NCBI GenBank assembly: GCA_029237915.1
Contig: JAQWHD010000039.1
Location: 101,927 to 165,926 of the forward strand
Source of the DNA: Thalassotalea sp.
Lineage (GTDB): Bacteria > Pseudomonadota > Gammaproteobacteria > Enterobacterales > Alteromonadaceae
Direction: 5' to 3'
Length of the DNA stretch: 64,000 nt
Shown here: positions 54,472-63,695 of the stretch, in pieces
Numbering within the stretch: position 1 is the first letter of the stretch
How the letters are laid out: every line of letters starts with the position of its first letter
Notes under the pieces: model-generated
What the model was told of the DNA's origin: nothing
Database searches by the model: none
What the model saw: the letters and a program-made list of their open reading frames with translations, nothing else
Position numbers and translations under genes: made by a program

Positions 54472-55937
54472 TATTCGTCCCAGTTTCTATCGTCACGTGC
54501 TATTAAGGAAACTGAAGATACAGGTCCCCAAGAACCAGCAGCATATGGTTTTGGTGGCTCATTCGAAGAGTTCCAAGCGCCAATGATACTGTCGGCCCAT
54601 GTCCATGCTGCTTCAACTTCATCACGGCGAATAAATAATGATTGGTTACCAATGATGGCACTTAAAATTAGTCGTTCGTAGGCATCAATCACACGTTCGT
54701 TATCATTAAAATCAGAGAAGCTTAGATCTAATTTTGTTTCACGAATTTCTAATTTACTGTTAATACCCGGGACTTTATTCATTACCGTTAATTCAACACC
54801 TTCATCAGGCTGTAAACGAATGGTAAGCTTGTTAGCAGGTAATTGAGAGTAACTTTCACTGAAAATATTATGTGGCTGATGTTTGAAGTTAATAACAACT
54901 TCAGAATGCTTACAGGCCATGCGTTTACCGGTTCTTAAGTAGAACGGTACACCAGCCCAGCGCCAATTATCAATTTCAGCTTTAATCGCAACAAACGTTT
55001 CAGTTTTACTGCCTTTATTTGCGCCATCCTCTTCAAGGTAACCTGGTACAGGTAAACCATTAAGGTGGCCTTTCGCATATTGTCCACGTACTGTTTTTTC
55101 GTGGATATTGCTTTTATTTATTGGACGAAGCGCTTTTAAAACCTTTAATTTTTCATCGCGAACACTTTCAGCTGATAAATCCGTAGGCGGCTCCATAGCT
55201 AAATACGATAAGATTTGTAAAAGATGGTTTTGAACCATGTCACGCATTTGCCCGGTTTGGTCATAAAAACCCCAACGACCTTCAATACCAACACTTTCTG
55301 CAACCGTTATTTGTACGTGATCAATACTGCTATGATCCCAGTTGGTACTAAATAACGAATTGGCAAATCGTAATGAAATTAAGTTCAATACAGTCTCTTT
55401 ACCTAAATAATGATCTATTCGGTAAATTTGCGATTCTTCGAAGAATCTGCTGACCTTATTGTTAATTACTTTAGATGACTCAAGGTCATAACCAATTGGT
55501 TTTTCCATAACTACGCGAGCGTTAGCGTTATCAAGACCGTGAGCATTAAGCCCTTCAGTGATAAGACCATAAATTGATGGCGGCGTAGCTAAGTAATGAA
55601 GAGTCATTACATCAGGACTTAAAAGGTCAGCTAATTGTTTAAAGCTTTCTTTATCACTCAACTCAAGTTTTAAATACTCAAATCTGGCAACAAAGCGCTC
55701 TAAGTCGGCATCTACCAGACCTGTTTTAACAAACGTAGTTAAGTTCTCAACTACAAAAGCTTTAAATTCTTCGAGGGTAAACTCATTACGCGCCACACCA
55801 ATAATCTTGGTAGTTTCGGTTAATAAGTTTTCACATTCTAACTGGTATAAAGCAGCGAATAATTTTCGCTTAGATAAATCACCTGCAGCGCCAAATAAAA
55901 CTATTTGCTCTGCTCTTTCTGGAGTTTGTACAGACAT
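54471..55937 (-). CDS. zwf: Glucose-6-phosphate 1-dehydrogenase
   Basis: NADP-linked entry into the oxidative pentose and Entner-Doudoroff routes. GAAGDLSKRKLFAAL nucleotide motif, RIDHYLGKETV active site with catalytic His, 488 residues. First gene of zwf-pgl-edd-glk-eda, divergent from hexR. Confidence 0.97.
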   Translation of the reverse strand: MSVQTPERAEQIVLFGAAGDLSKRKLFAALYQLECENLLTETTKIIGVARNEFTLEEFKAFVVENLTTFVKTGLVDADLERFVARFEYLKLELSDKESFKQLADLLSPDVMTLHYLATPPSIYGLITEGLNAHGLDNANARVVMEKPIGYDLESSKVINNKVSRFFEESQIYRIDHYLGKETVLNLISLRFANSLFSTNWDHSSIDHVQITVAESVGIEGRWGFYDQTGQMRDMVQNHLLQILSYLAMEPPTDLSAESVRDEKLKVLKALRPINKSNIHEKTVRGQYAKGHLNGLPVPGYLEEDGANKGSKTETFVAIKAEIDNWRWAGVPFYLRTGKRMACKHSEVVINFKHQPHNIFSESYSQLPANKLTIRLQPDEGVELTVMNKVPGINSKLEIRETKLDLSFSDFNDNERVIDAYERLILSAIIGNQSLFIRRDEVEAAWTWADSIIGAWNSSNEPPKPYAAGSWGPVSSVSLIARDDRNWDE

Positions 55938-56019
55938 ACACTTAATCTCTCAAAACAATGAAAATAAATTACATTTCATACTAATTTAAACTGATAACGG
56001 TTTCAGGTAAAGCACTAAT

Positions 56020-56034
56020 TGTAATTAAATTACA
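56020..56034. promoter_or_regulatory. HexR-type operator in the zwf/hexR intergenic region
   Basis: Perfect 15-base palindrome TGTAATTAAATTACA, matching the published HexR binding pattern of Shewanella and relatives. A weaker similar palindrome, TGTGAAATAAATTTACA, is at 56138-56154, 63 bases before the hexR ATG. Expected: repression of zwf operon and hexR until KDPG rises. Confidence 0.85.
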
Positions 56035-56216
56035 TCAAGACAAAGCCTGTATTTAGAGGGGTTGCTTAATAATAGGGCAAAAATAACGTTAAAATGTTTC
56101 AAACTTTCTGAAATTCGGTTAATATTTGTCAACAAATGTGAAATAAATTTACATAAAAGCTGTTTTATTTCATAAAAATAATTTACAGTAACAGCAATTC
56201 AACATGAGGTCTGTTA

Positions 56217-57065
56217 ATGAACATATTAGAAAAAATCACCAACGAATTTGATTCTTTCAGTAAGTCAGAGCGTAAGGTCGCTGAAGTGATCCTTACCTCA
56301 CCTGCTACAGTTATCCACGCCAGTATCGCGTCACTTGCCAAACAGGCAAACATTAGTGAACCAACAGTTAATAGGTTCTGTAGACGATTAGACACTAAAG
56401 GCTACCCTGACTTTAAACTGCATCTTGCTCAAAGTTTAGCAAATGGAACACCGTACGTTAACCGCCACGTTGACGAGAACGATTCTGCAGAAGAGTATAC
56501 TACAAAGATATTCGATTCGACTCTTGCCAACCTTGAAATGGCGCGTAAAAGTTTAGATACAAGTATGATCAATCGCGCTGTAGATGTTCTAACGCAAGCA
56601 AATAAAATTTCATTTTTTGGCTTAGGTGCTTCAGCTGTTGTTGCACATGATGCCCAGAATAAATTCTTTAGATTTAATGTGCCTGTTATTTATTTTGATG
56701 ACATTTTAATGCAACGTATGAGCAGTATCAATAGCTCGCAAGGCGATGTTGTTGTTGTTATATCTCATACTGGCCGTACTAAACCTCTGGTAGAGGTTGC
56801 ACATATAGCTCGTGAAAATGATGCCATTGTTATTGGTATCACAGATGCAGGCACCCCGCTTGCTAAAGAATGTAATATTGTTTTATCCCCAACCGTTGCT
56901 GAAGATACAGACTTATACATGCCGATGGCATCACGTATTGCACAATTAACCCTAGTAGATGTTTTAGCTACAGGCTTTACATTACGTCGTGGTTCAAAAT
57001 TCAGAGACAACCTGAAAAAGGTTAAAGACAGTTTACGCAGCTCTCGATTTGAGCGCAGAGAATAA
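56217..57065 (+). CDS. hexR: HexR transcriptional regulator (RpiR family)
   Basis: 282 residues: N-terminal HTH_6 (ASLAKQANISEPTVNRFCRR, about 35-55) and a SIS sugar-phosphate domain (NKISFFGLGASAVVAHDAQ, about 125-260). HexR controls central carbon genes and senses KDPG in gammaproteobacteria. Position divergent from zwf and ahead of pyk is the conserved arrangement. ATG follows GAGG at 8 bases. Confidence 0.95.
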   Translation: MNILEKITNEFDSFSKSERKVAEVILTSPATVIHASIASLAKQANISEPTVNRFCRRLDTKGYPDFKLHLAQSLANGTPYVNRHVDENDSAEEYTTKIFDSTLANLEMARKSLDTSMINRAVDVLTQANKISFFGLGASAVVAHDAQNKFFRFNVPVIYFDDILMQRMSSINSSQGDVVVVISHTGRTKPLVEVAHIARENDAIVIGITDAGTPLAKECNIVLSPTVAEDTDLYMPMASRIAQLTLVDVLATGFTLRRGSKFRDNLKKVKDSLRSSRFERRE

Positions 57066-57126
57066 TTTCAAGTTTCAGTTTTAAGCTTAAAATTTTAATT
57101 AATATTTAAAAAAGGTTCCCTTTAAC

Positions 57127-58569
57127 ATGCCAAGAAGAACGAAAATAGTAGCTACACTAGGTCCAGCTACAGATGACATCAATGTATTACGTGATTTAAT
57201 TAAAGCCGGCGTTAACGTAGTTCGCTTAAACTTTTCTCACGGTATTCCACAAGATCATATTACTCGTGCTGAAAATGTTCGTGCTATTGCAAAAGAATTA
57301 AACACCTATGTTGCTGTTTTAGGCGATTTACAAGGTCCTAAAATTCGAGTGTCTAAATTTAAAGATGGCCCTATCAATCTGGCTATTGGTGATGCATTTA
57401 TTTTAGATGCCGCATTAGATACAAATGCAGGTACTCAAGAAAGCGTTGGTATTGACTACAAAGAATTACCAAACGATGTAAGTGCTGGCGATGTTTTATT
57501 ATTAGATGATGGCCGTGTGCAACTTATCGTTGATAAAGTTGAAGGTACTAAAGTTTTCACTACAACAAGTGTTGGCGGACCTTTATCTAATAACAAAGGT
57601 ATTAACCGTCAAGGTGGTGGTTTAACCGCTGCTGCATTAACAGAAAAAGATAAAAGAGATATTATCTTAGCTGCAGAGCTAGATGCAGATTTCTTAGCGG
57701 TATCCTTCCCAAGAGATGCTGCTGATATGCGTGAAGCTCGTTTATTAGCTCAAGAAGCTGGCTGTAATGCTCGCCTAGTATCTAAAATAGAACGTGCTGA
57801 AGCAGTAAATGATAATGAAGTATTAGACCAAATTATCTTAGCATCTGATGTTGTCATGGTTGCCCGTGGTGATTTAGGTGTTGAAATTGGTGATGCTGCT
57901 CTTGTTGGTAAGCAAAAACACATTATTGCTCGCTCTCGTCAGTTAAACCGTGTTGTTATAACTGCAACACAAATGATGGAAACCATGATCACACACCCTA
58001 TGCCTACTCGTGCAGAAGTTATGGATGTAGCGAATGCAGTTTTAGATGGTACTGATGCGGTAATGTTAAGTGCAGAAACTGCTGCTGGTAAATACCCTGT
58101 TGAAACAGTTAAAGCAATGGCTTCTGTTTGTATCGGCGCTGAAAAGCAACGTTCAGTAAATATTTCTAAGCATCGTTTAGATAAAATGTTTGATGGCGTT
58201 TCTGAAACCGTAGCTTTATCAGCTATGTATGCTGCTAATCACCTTAAAGGTGTTAAAGCGATAGTTTCATTAACTGAATCGGGTATGACAGCAAAAATCA
58301 TGTCACGTATTACTTCAGGTTTACCTATTTTCTCATTATCACGTCATGTGAAAACGTTAAGTAAGTCTGCAATTTACCGTGGTGTATACCCTGTACACTT
58401 TGATTCAACTGAAACATCTGATGCTGAGTTAAACAAAGAAGTTTTAGCTGCAGTTAGTGCACAAATTGAATCTGACTTAGTAAGTGGTGATAAAGTTATC
58501 TTTACTCACGGTGATACTATGGAAACTGTTGGTGCTTCAAACACGATTAAGATTTTAACTGTTCAGTAA
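57127..58569 (+). CDS. pyk: Pyruvate kinase
   Basis: 480 residues, type II (PykA-like). [20 protein letters not shown], catalytic [20 protein letters not shown] and [20 protein letters not shown] preceded by AAAGG. Sixty-one bases after hexR; terminator at 58591. Confidence 0.96.
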   Translation: MPRRTKIVATLGPATDDINVLRDLIKAGVNVVRLNFSHGIPQDHITRAENVRAIAKELNTYVAVLGDLQGPKIRVSKFKDGPINLAIGDAFILDAALDTNAGTQESVGIDYKELPNDVSAGDVLLLDDGRVQLIVDKVEGTKVFTTTSVGGPLSNNKGINRQGGGLTAAALTEKDKRDIILAAELDADFLAVSFPRDAADMREARLLAQEAGCNARLVSKIERAEAVNDNEVLDQIILASDVVMVARGDLGVEIGDAALVGKQKHIIARSRQLNRVVITATQMMETMITHPMPTRAEVMDVANAVLDGTDAVMLSAETAAGKYPVETVKAMASVCIGAEKQRSVNISKHRLDKMFDGVSETVALSAMYAANHLKGVKAIVSLTESGMTAKIMSRITSGLPIFSLSRHVKTLSKSAIYRGVYPVHFDSTETSDAELNKEVLAAVSAQIESDLVSGDKVIFTHGDTMETVGASNTIKILTVQ

Positions 58570-58590
58570 GAACTATCTAAATCTATATAT

Positions 58591-58616
58591 AAGGTCAGCC
58601 ATGTGCTGGCCTTTTT
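58591..58616 (+). terminator. Terminator of pyk
   Basis: AAGGTCAGC-catgt-GCTGGCCTT stem (one G-T) with T-run. Confidence 0.88.
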
Positions 58617-58717
58617 GCTTTTAGCCCGTTAACTAACCAAGCCCTTTCATTAAATACTTATCGCATGCTAAGCTAACCTAAGCTATTATTTTAATAGAGA
58701 ATATGGTGGGTATTGGT

Positions 58718-59743
58718 ATGTTAAAGAACAACAATAAAATTGCAATTTTAACCAGCGGCGGTGATGCTCCGGGAATGAATGCTGCAATTCGTAGCCTTGT
58801 ATTGGCAGCGTTACATTACAAATTTGACGTTATCGGCTTCAATTATGGCTTTAATGGTCTAATAAATAGCGACTTTTGTACGCTTGACGAGGCCAGTGTG
58901 CGCGATATCATCCACCGCGGCGGTACTATTTTAAAAAGTGCTCGTAGTCCTCAATTCATGACGACTGCAGGCCAAAAGCAAGCTGCTGACAACCTCAATC
59001 ACCTAGGGGTAAGCGCATTAGTTGTTATTGGCGGCGATGGTTCATTTAACGGCATGTTGGCGCTTAAAGGCTTTTATCAAGGGCAACTCATTGGTATTCC
59101 TGGCACTATCGATAATGATATTGATGGCACCGATCACACTATTGGTTTTGCTACCGCGGTTAATACCGCCATTGAGGCAATTGATAAAATTCGTGATACC
59201 GCCGATGCGTTTGATCGGGTTTTTGTGGTTGAAGTGATGGGCAGACATAGTGGATTTTTAGCACTTAACGTTGGTATTGCATGCGCCGCTGAACAAGTAT
59301 TAACTTTTGAAAGTTTTCAGAATCCAGGTTTAGAATTACAAAACATTGCTAACCATATTAAACAATGTAAAGACGAGCGCGGTCAATCAAGTTACCTTAT
59401 TGTTGCTGCTGAAAATTTATGGCCTGAAGGGGTTACAAAGTTGTGTTCAGACTTGCAAGCATACGCCAACATTACTTGTACGCCTTGTGTATTAGGTTAT
59501 ATTCAGCGTGGTGGCGATCCGGTTGCTAAGGATAGGATACTAGCAACCAAACTTGGTGTCGCTGCCATAGAAGCCGTTAGAGCTAATAAAGATATGATAA
59601 TGATTGGTGAAACATCTGGGCAAATATGTGAAGTGCCCATTCAGTTAGCGGTTAAACATAAGAAACAAGTAAATGCAGCTTTACTTAATGCACAAAATTC
59701 AATTTTAGACATTGCCGAGCTCGCTCAATTAAATAAAATTTAA
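58718..59743 (+). CDS. pfkA: 6-phosphofructokinase, ATP-dependent type
   Basis: 341 residues. ILTSGGDAPGMNAAIRSL, nucleotide loop GGDGSFNG (GGDGS favours ATP; pyrophosphate enzymes usually have GGDD), catalytic PGTIDNDIDGTDHTIGF, EVMGRHSGFLAL and GYIQRGGDP. The start is ATG 58718 by alignment to known PfkA; ATG 58703 is possible. Its own promoter lies after the pyk terminator. Entner-Doudoroff-centred relatives such as Shewanella lack PFK, so full glycolysis here is notable. Confidence 0.93.
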   Translation: MLKNNNKIAILTSGGDAPGMNAAIRSLVLAALHYKFDVIGFNYGFNGLINSDFCTLDEASVRDIIHRGGTILKSARSPQFMTTAGQKQAADNLNHLGVSALVVIGGDGSFNGMLALKGFYQGQLIGIPGTIDNDIDGTDHTIGFATAVNTAIEAIDKIRDTADAFDRVFVVEVMGRHSGFLALNVGIACAAEQVLTFESFQNPGLELQNIANHIKQCKDERGQSSYLIVAAENLWPEGVTKLCSDLQAYANITCTPCVLGYIQRGGDPVAKDRILATKLGVAAIEAVRANKDMIMIGETSGQICEVPIQLAVKHKKQVNAALLNAQNSILDIAELAQLNKI

Positions 59744-59752
59744 GACTAGGCA

Positions 59753-59782
59753 AGTACTGAGCAACTCTAGTACTGAGCAACT
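59753..59782. repeat. Short tandem duplication after pfkA
   Basis: AGTACTGAGCAACT occurs twice, at 59753-59766 and 59769-59782 (16-base period), between convergent pfkA and the response-regulator gene. Probably simple slippage. Confidence 0.7.
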
Positions 59783-59811
59783 ACACTAGTGGCTAACTGG
59801 GTGAAACTCCC

Positions 59812-60636
59812 CTAACCTAGAATAGCTTGTTTGACTTTATCTTTATAACTACGGCTAACTTTTAACTCTTTAGCAGTAGTTAAAATAAGGTAATATTCGC
59901 CATTAGCATGGTTACCAAATTTATCAATGAAGGTTTTATTTACTATACTCGAGCGATGAATTCGTAAGAATAGTTTAGGATCTAAAATTTCTTCTAACTC
60001 TTTCATGGTTTTTCTTAATATGTGCGTACCTGAGCTGGTATGGACACACATATAGTCACCTGCAGCATCGATACATAATATTTCTTTCGTTGCCACTAAC
60101 GTGGTTTCGCCAACATCTTTGATCGCCAACACATCTGAATAAGTACTCATTGATACCGGAGAATTGTTAGCAAGCTCTGCTAATATTTGTGCAGGTTCGT
60201 TACCGGTTACTTCACTCACCAATTTAACGAGTTTAGCTTTGTGAGCTGTGTCTTTGGCATGGGCCTTATAGTGTTTAACTTTTTCTATCGCCAGCGCTAA
60301 CCGTTCACTATCTACAGGTTTTAGTAAATAATCTATAGCGTGTATATCAAAGGCTTTGATCGCATATTGATCAAATGCCGTCACAAATACAATTTGCGGC
60401 ATAACACAACCGCTGGTGCTGAGCTCTTCCACTACTTGAAAGCCATTTAACCCTGGCATTTGTATATCTAAAAACACCAGATCGGGTTGCAACTTACTAA
60501 TACAAGCTATAGCTTCGCTGCCATTGGTGCAGGTTGCAACGACTTCAATATCAACAAAATCATTTAACCTAACCTCTAAACCTTTACGGGCTAGAGCTTC
60601 ATCGTCAACAATTATCGTACTAAGCTTAGAATTCAT
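59812..60636 (-). CDS. LytTR-type response regulator
   Basis: 274 residues. N-terminal receiver with phospho-acceptor Asp in LVFLDIQMPGLNGF, signalling Thr/Lys in FVTAFDQYAIKAF and YLLKPV; C-terminal LytTR DNA-binding domain from about residue 170 (YMCVHTSSGTHILRKTM, FLRIHRSSIVNK). Pairs with the histidine kinase 2 bases upstream. Targets unknown. Confidence 0.92.
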   Translation of the reverse strand: MNSKLSTIIVDDEALARKGLEVRLNDFVDIEVVATCTNGSEAIACISKLQPDLVFLDIQMPGLNGFQVVEELSTSGCVMPQIVFVTAFDQYAIKAFDIHAIDYLLKPVDSERLALAIEKVKHYKAHAKDTAHKAKLVKLVSEVTGNEPAQILAELANNSPVSMSTYSDVLAIKDVGETTLVATKEILCIDAAGDYMCVHTSSGTHILRKTMKELEEILDPKLFLRIHRSSIVNKTFIDKFGNHANGEYYLILTTAKELKVSRSYKDKVKQAILG

Positions 60637-60638
60637 TA

Positions 60639-61760
60639 TTATTCATCAAGTTGGAATGGGATCCGAATACTTATTTTAACGCCTGATGGGATATTGTCAC
60701 TAGCTACAAGAGAATAATTTTCAGCATAGAGTGTTGATAAGCGCTCGCGCGTGTTGGCAAGCCCTACGCCATGCTCTCTAGATAAGTTACCATTTACTAT
60801 GGTAGCCCCTGGACCATTATCACTAACCTCAAGCTGTAAGTCATTGGCAAACCTAGATATTTTAACGTTAATGCTACCCCCTGATTGTTGCGTGGCGATT
60901 GCATGTTTTATCGAATTTTCAACAATTGGCTGTAAAATCATACTTGGAACTAGTGCATTATTACATTTGTTTTGTACTTCATAACTTAAGGTTAATTTTT
61001 CTTCAAAACGCACCTTTTCAATATCTAAGTATAATTTAAGTGCCTTTAACTCTTGCGTTAAAGTCACCTTTTTCATCGGATCCATATCCAGAGAATATCT
61101 TAAAAACTCGCTTAAACGAGTAACCATGCCATTGGCGGTTTTAGTTTCGTTGATCAGTATCAAGGTTGAAATTGCATTAAGTGTATTAAACAAAAAATGC
61201 GGGTTAAGCTGATAGCGCAGCATTTTTAACTGAGCTTGGTTTGCTAAGTTATTAGCAAATAGTACCTTTTGACGCTCTTGTTGCAGCATTTGGTAGTATT
61301 TAACCCCAAAATACAAGCCACTCCAACTAAGCATGATAGAAAATGACCAAACACTATTTTGCGCATAATAGAGCCAAAAATCTGGTCTAAAACCGTGTTT
61401 ATATATCTCCCAGTGGGTCACGTTTTTAACAACTTGCCATAACAGGCCCGCGGAATAAGACGATACAATAACGACTAGAGCGAGTTTAAGGGGGGAGAAA
61501 TTCCAAGCTTTTTGATAAATATATCTTAATGGTAGTGATAAAAGCGCCCCTGCGTAAGCACTTAAAACTATCATCCAAGTGAATAAATCTCTTAAATCAT
61601 GAATTAATGAGCCAAAGTAATTAACTAAGGCAAAGCCTACCCAGCCGCCAATGTGCAACAGCCAAAAAAGTCGATTTCTGTTTTCTATAAATTCTTGCCA
61701 CTTCAAAATAAACTCGGATATTAATAATTTGTTAACTACTAATAAGTATGGCTGAATCAT
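60639..61760 (-). CDS. LytS/YehU-type sensor histidine kinase
   Basis: 373 residues: about four membrane helices in the first 150, then a His-kinase domain with QLNPHFLFNTLNAIS (phospho-His) and ATPase motifs EVSDNGPGATIV and GVGLANTRERLSTLY. No recognised periplasmic sensor domain. Co-transcribed with the LytTR regulator. Confidence 0.92.
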   Translation of the reverse strand: MIQPYLLVVNKLLISEFILKWQEFIENRNRLFWLLHIGGWVGFALVNYFGSLIHDLRDLFTWMIVLSAYAGALLSLPLRYIYQKAWNFSPLKLALVVIVSSYSAGLLWQVVKNVTHWEIYKHGFRPDFWLYYAQNSVWSFSIMLSWSGLYFGVKYYQMLQQERQKVLFANNLANQAQLKMLRYQLNPHFLFNTLNAISTLILINETKTANGMVTRLSEFLRYSLDMDPMKKVTLTQELKALKLYLDIEKVRFEEKLTLSYEVQNKCNNALVPSMILQPIVENSIKHAIATQQSGGSINVKISRFANDLQLEVSDNGPGATIVNGNLSREHGVGLANTRERLSTLYAENYSLVASDNIPSGVKISIRIPFQLDE

Positions 61761-61854
61761 AAAACCAAGACACTGTTACTGATCCTAGCGAATACGCCTT
61801 TTATCTCAAATAAACTCTATTTTGGTGGTTTGTCTAATTAAAACCGCATAAACA

Positions 61855-62673
61855 TTAAACGAATGGCTTTAATGCCTGGGCAATATTTGCATCAGTTATT
61901 TTACTGATGTTATTAGATTGCATAAACCAAAGCGTATTTAATAATTCACATAGGCTAAGGTATTGTATGACCTTGCTTAGCTTGGCAGGAGTTGATTGTG
62001 CTTTTAAATTATATTCATCAATAATAGCCGAGTATCGCTCTGCTGGAACATTATTAATGGCTAACATCATAGCAATATCATATTCCTTTTCAGCTAAACA
62101 GCCATACTCCCAATCAACGAGAATAGGTTTATTATCTGCTATTAGCACATTTGAATAGTTCAAATCGCCATGACACAGGACAAGCTCATCTTTATTTAAA
62201 GCCAGTGCTTGTAGACAAGTACTAACCTTATCGATGATCTTGGACTTTGTACTATGTGCTAGTTTGATTCGCTGTATTAAGCTCTTAATGCTTTGCTTGA
62301 TATCTAATGGGATTGGCTTATGTTGTATCGCATGGCAAGTTACTAATAAATCAATAAGCATAGTGTTTTTGTCGCTGTTGCTAGCATCACTTTCTAATAA
62401 TGTTTCGCCTGCAACATATTGATAAACACAATATGAGCCGAGCCGACAATAATCAATTACCTTGGGGCTTAAGCCCTGCTCGCCGGTAAGTTGTTCTATT
62501 TTAATTTGTTCAGTAAAGGAGGCATTAGTTGCTGTCTTATAAACCTTTACAAAGTAACTGTTTGAATGTGCAGTTACTTTAAAGCAATGATGGCTTAAGC
62601 CTGACTCTATTGGCTCAACATCCGAAATTGGCTGTAAAAATTTTATAGCTTGTAGTGCTGCGATAGCATCCAA
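61855..62673 (-). CDS. APH/ChoK-fold kinase, probable thiamine kinase
   Basis: 272 residues. Catalytic LCHGDLNYSNVLI (HGD, metal Asn) and LVDWEYGCLAEKEYD (DxE). E. coli ThiK is 274 residues and belongs here. Start TTG 62673, 5 bases after the pnuC stop with AGG upstream; no better start. Context with a PnuC-type transporter and YkoF-like protein argues for thiamine rather than choline, but that is inference. Confidence 0.78.
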   Translation of the reverse strand: MDAIAALQAIKFLQPISDVEPIESGLSHHCFKVTAHSNSYFVKVYKTATNASFTEQIKIEQLTGEQGLSPKVIDYCRLGSYCVYQYVAGETLLESDASNSDKNTMLIDLLVTCHAIQHKPIPLDIKQSIKSLIQRIKLAHSTKSKIIDKVSTCLQALALNKDELVLCHGDLNYSNVLIADNKPILVDWEYGCLAEKEYDIAMMLAINNVPAERYSAIIDEYNLKAQSTPAKLSKVIQYLSLCELLNTLWFMQSNNISKITDANIAQALKPFV

Positions 62674-62678
62674 AGTAA

Positions 62679-63323
62679 TTAACCTGTCATTTCAGTTAGC
62701 GGCTTGCTAGCTTGGGTAGAGTTTAGACGCTCTTGTTTATAAATTTTATGCCAATTAACTAAACCAACGAAACACATTAAGATATTAAAACCTGCTAAAA
62801 ATGCGGTAGGCTCTAAACCTTTTTGCATATACAAATAGACCGAAACACTATTTATCACTATCCAGTAAAACCAGTTTTCATATAACTTTATGGTGACTAA
62901 ATACGTTGTTGCCACCGCAAAGACAGTGGTAAAGGTATCAAGGTAAGCGAAATCAGCTGAAGTGTAGTTATCCATAACAAAGCCTAACAACACACTTAAT
63001 ATCGATAATAAAGAGATTAGCTTAAGGTGTTTGCTATAGGACCAAGTAGCAATAGGCAATTGATTATTCGCCGTTAGCACTTTTGAGTTTTGCCAGCGGT
63101 ACCAGCCATATATTGCCATCGCCATGTAATAAAGATTGAGTAAGCTTTCCATTAACAGTGACACATCATAAAAGATGATGGTGAAAATTAATGTACTTAT
63201 AAAAGCTGCAGGCCAACACCAACGATTATTTCTAGCCACTAAAATTACGTAGGCTATGGATAACATAACCGCAGTTAATTCCCAAAATGGTAGGTTTAAA
63301 AAGTAATTAATAATATCTTGCAT
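62679..63323 (-). CDS. PnuC-family vitamin transporter (probable PnuT)
   Basis: 214 residues, about seven hydrophobic segments, with LLNLYYMAMAIYGWYRW and WIVINSVSVYLYMQKGL typical of PnuC. The family includes nicotinamide riboside (PnuC), riboflavin (PnuX) and thiamine (PnuT) facilitators; the neighbouring YkoF-like and kinase genes favour thiamine. Facilitated uptake is trapped by phosphorylation from the next gene. Confidence 0.85.
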   Translation of the reverse strand: MQDIINYFLNLPFWELTAVMLSIAYVILVARNNRWCWPAAFISTLIFTIIFYDVSLLMESLLNLYYMAMAIYGWYRWQNSKVLTANNQLPIATWSYSKHLKLISLLSILSVLLGFVMDNYTSADFAYLDTFTTVFAVATTYLVTIKLYENWFYWIVINSVSVYLYMQKGLEPTAFLAGFNILMCFVGLVNWHKIYKQERLNSTQASKPLTEMTG

Positions 63324-63340
63324 AGGTGTAGCCTTTTTAC

Positions 63341-63607
63341 TTAAATTTCAGCTTCTGGCTCTCGGCAATCACCACCAATAAATTTACAGACAAAAACAGC
63401 ACTACCAAGTGCTTGATGAACTTCTTTAATCGCTTGCATTACCGTAGTCACGGTTAAATCATATTCGCCAAACACTTGTGTGCTCATACCGTTGGTAACA
63501 ACAGTTAATTGCTCTACAGCGCGTAGTTTACGAATAAAAGACCACACTTCGGCTTTAAATTGATCTTCGGCTAGTGGGTATAAACTGATCTCTATTGATG
63601 CTTGCAT
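63341..63607 (-). CDS. YkoF/MTH1187-like thiamine-binding protein
   Basis: 88-residue ferredoxin-like domain: ASIEISLYPLAEDQFKAEV, AVEQLTVVTNGMSTQVFGEY and VCKFIGGDC. The fold family (thiamine_BP) binds thiamine or hydroxymethylpyrimidine in Bacillus YkoF. No signal peptide. It lies between the TonB receptor and the PnuC-type gene, 17 bases from the latter. Confidence 0.8.
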   Translation of the reverse strand: MQASIEISLYPLAEDQFKAEVWSFIRKLRAVEQLTVVTNGMSTQVFGEYDLTVTTVMQAIKEVHQALGSAVFVCKFIGGDCREPEAEI

Positions 63608-63628
63608 AAATTTCTCTTTTTAAGATTG

Positions 63629-63658
63629 AAGTAAGTTGTTATCAATAACAACTTACTT
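63629..63658 (-). repeat. Intercistronic hairpin
   Basis: 14-bp perfect inverted repeat AAGTAAGTTGTTAT/ATAACAACTTACTT with a minimal loop between TonB receptor and YkoF-like gene, without a T-run: likely an mRNA-stabilising or attenuating structure. Confidence 0.75.
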
Positions 63659-63695
63659 TGCTTATTACTTAGTATATAACGTTGAGTAAGGTGGG

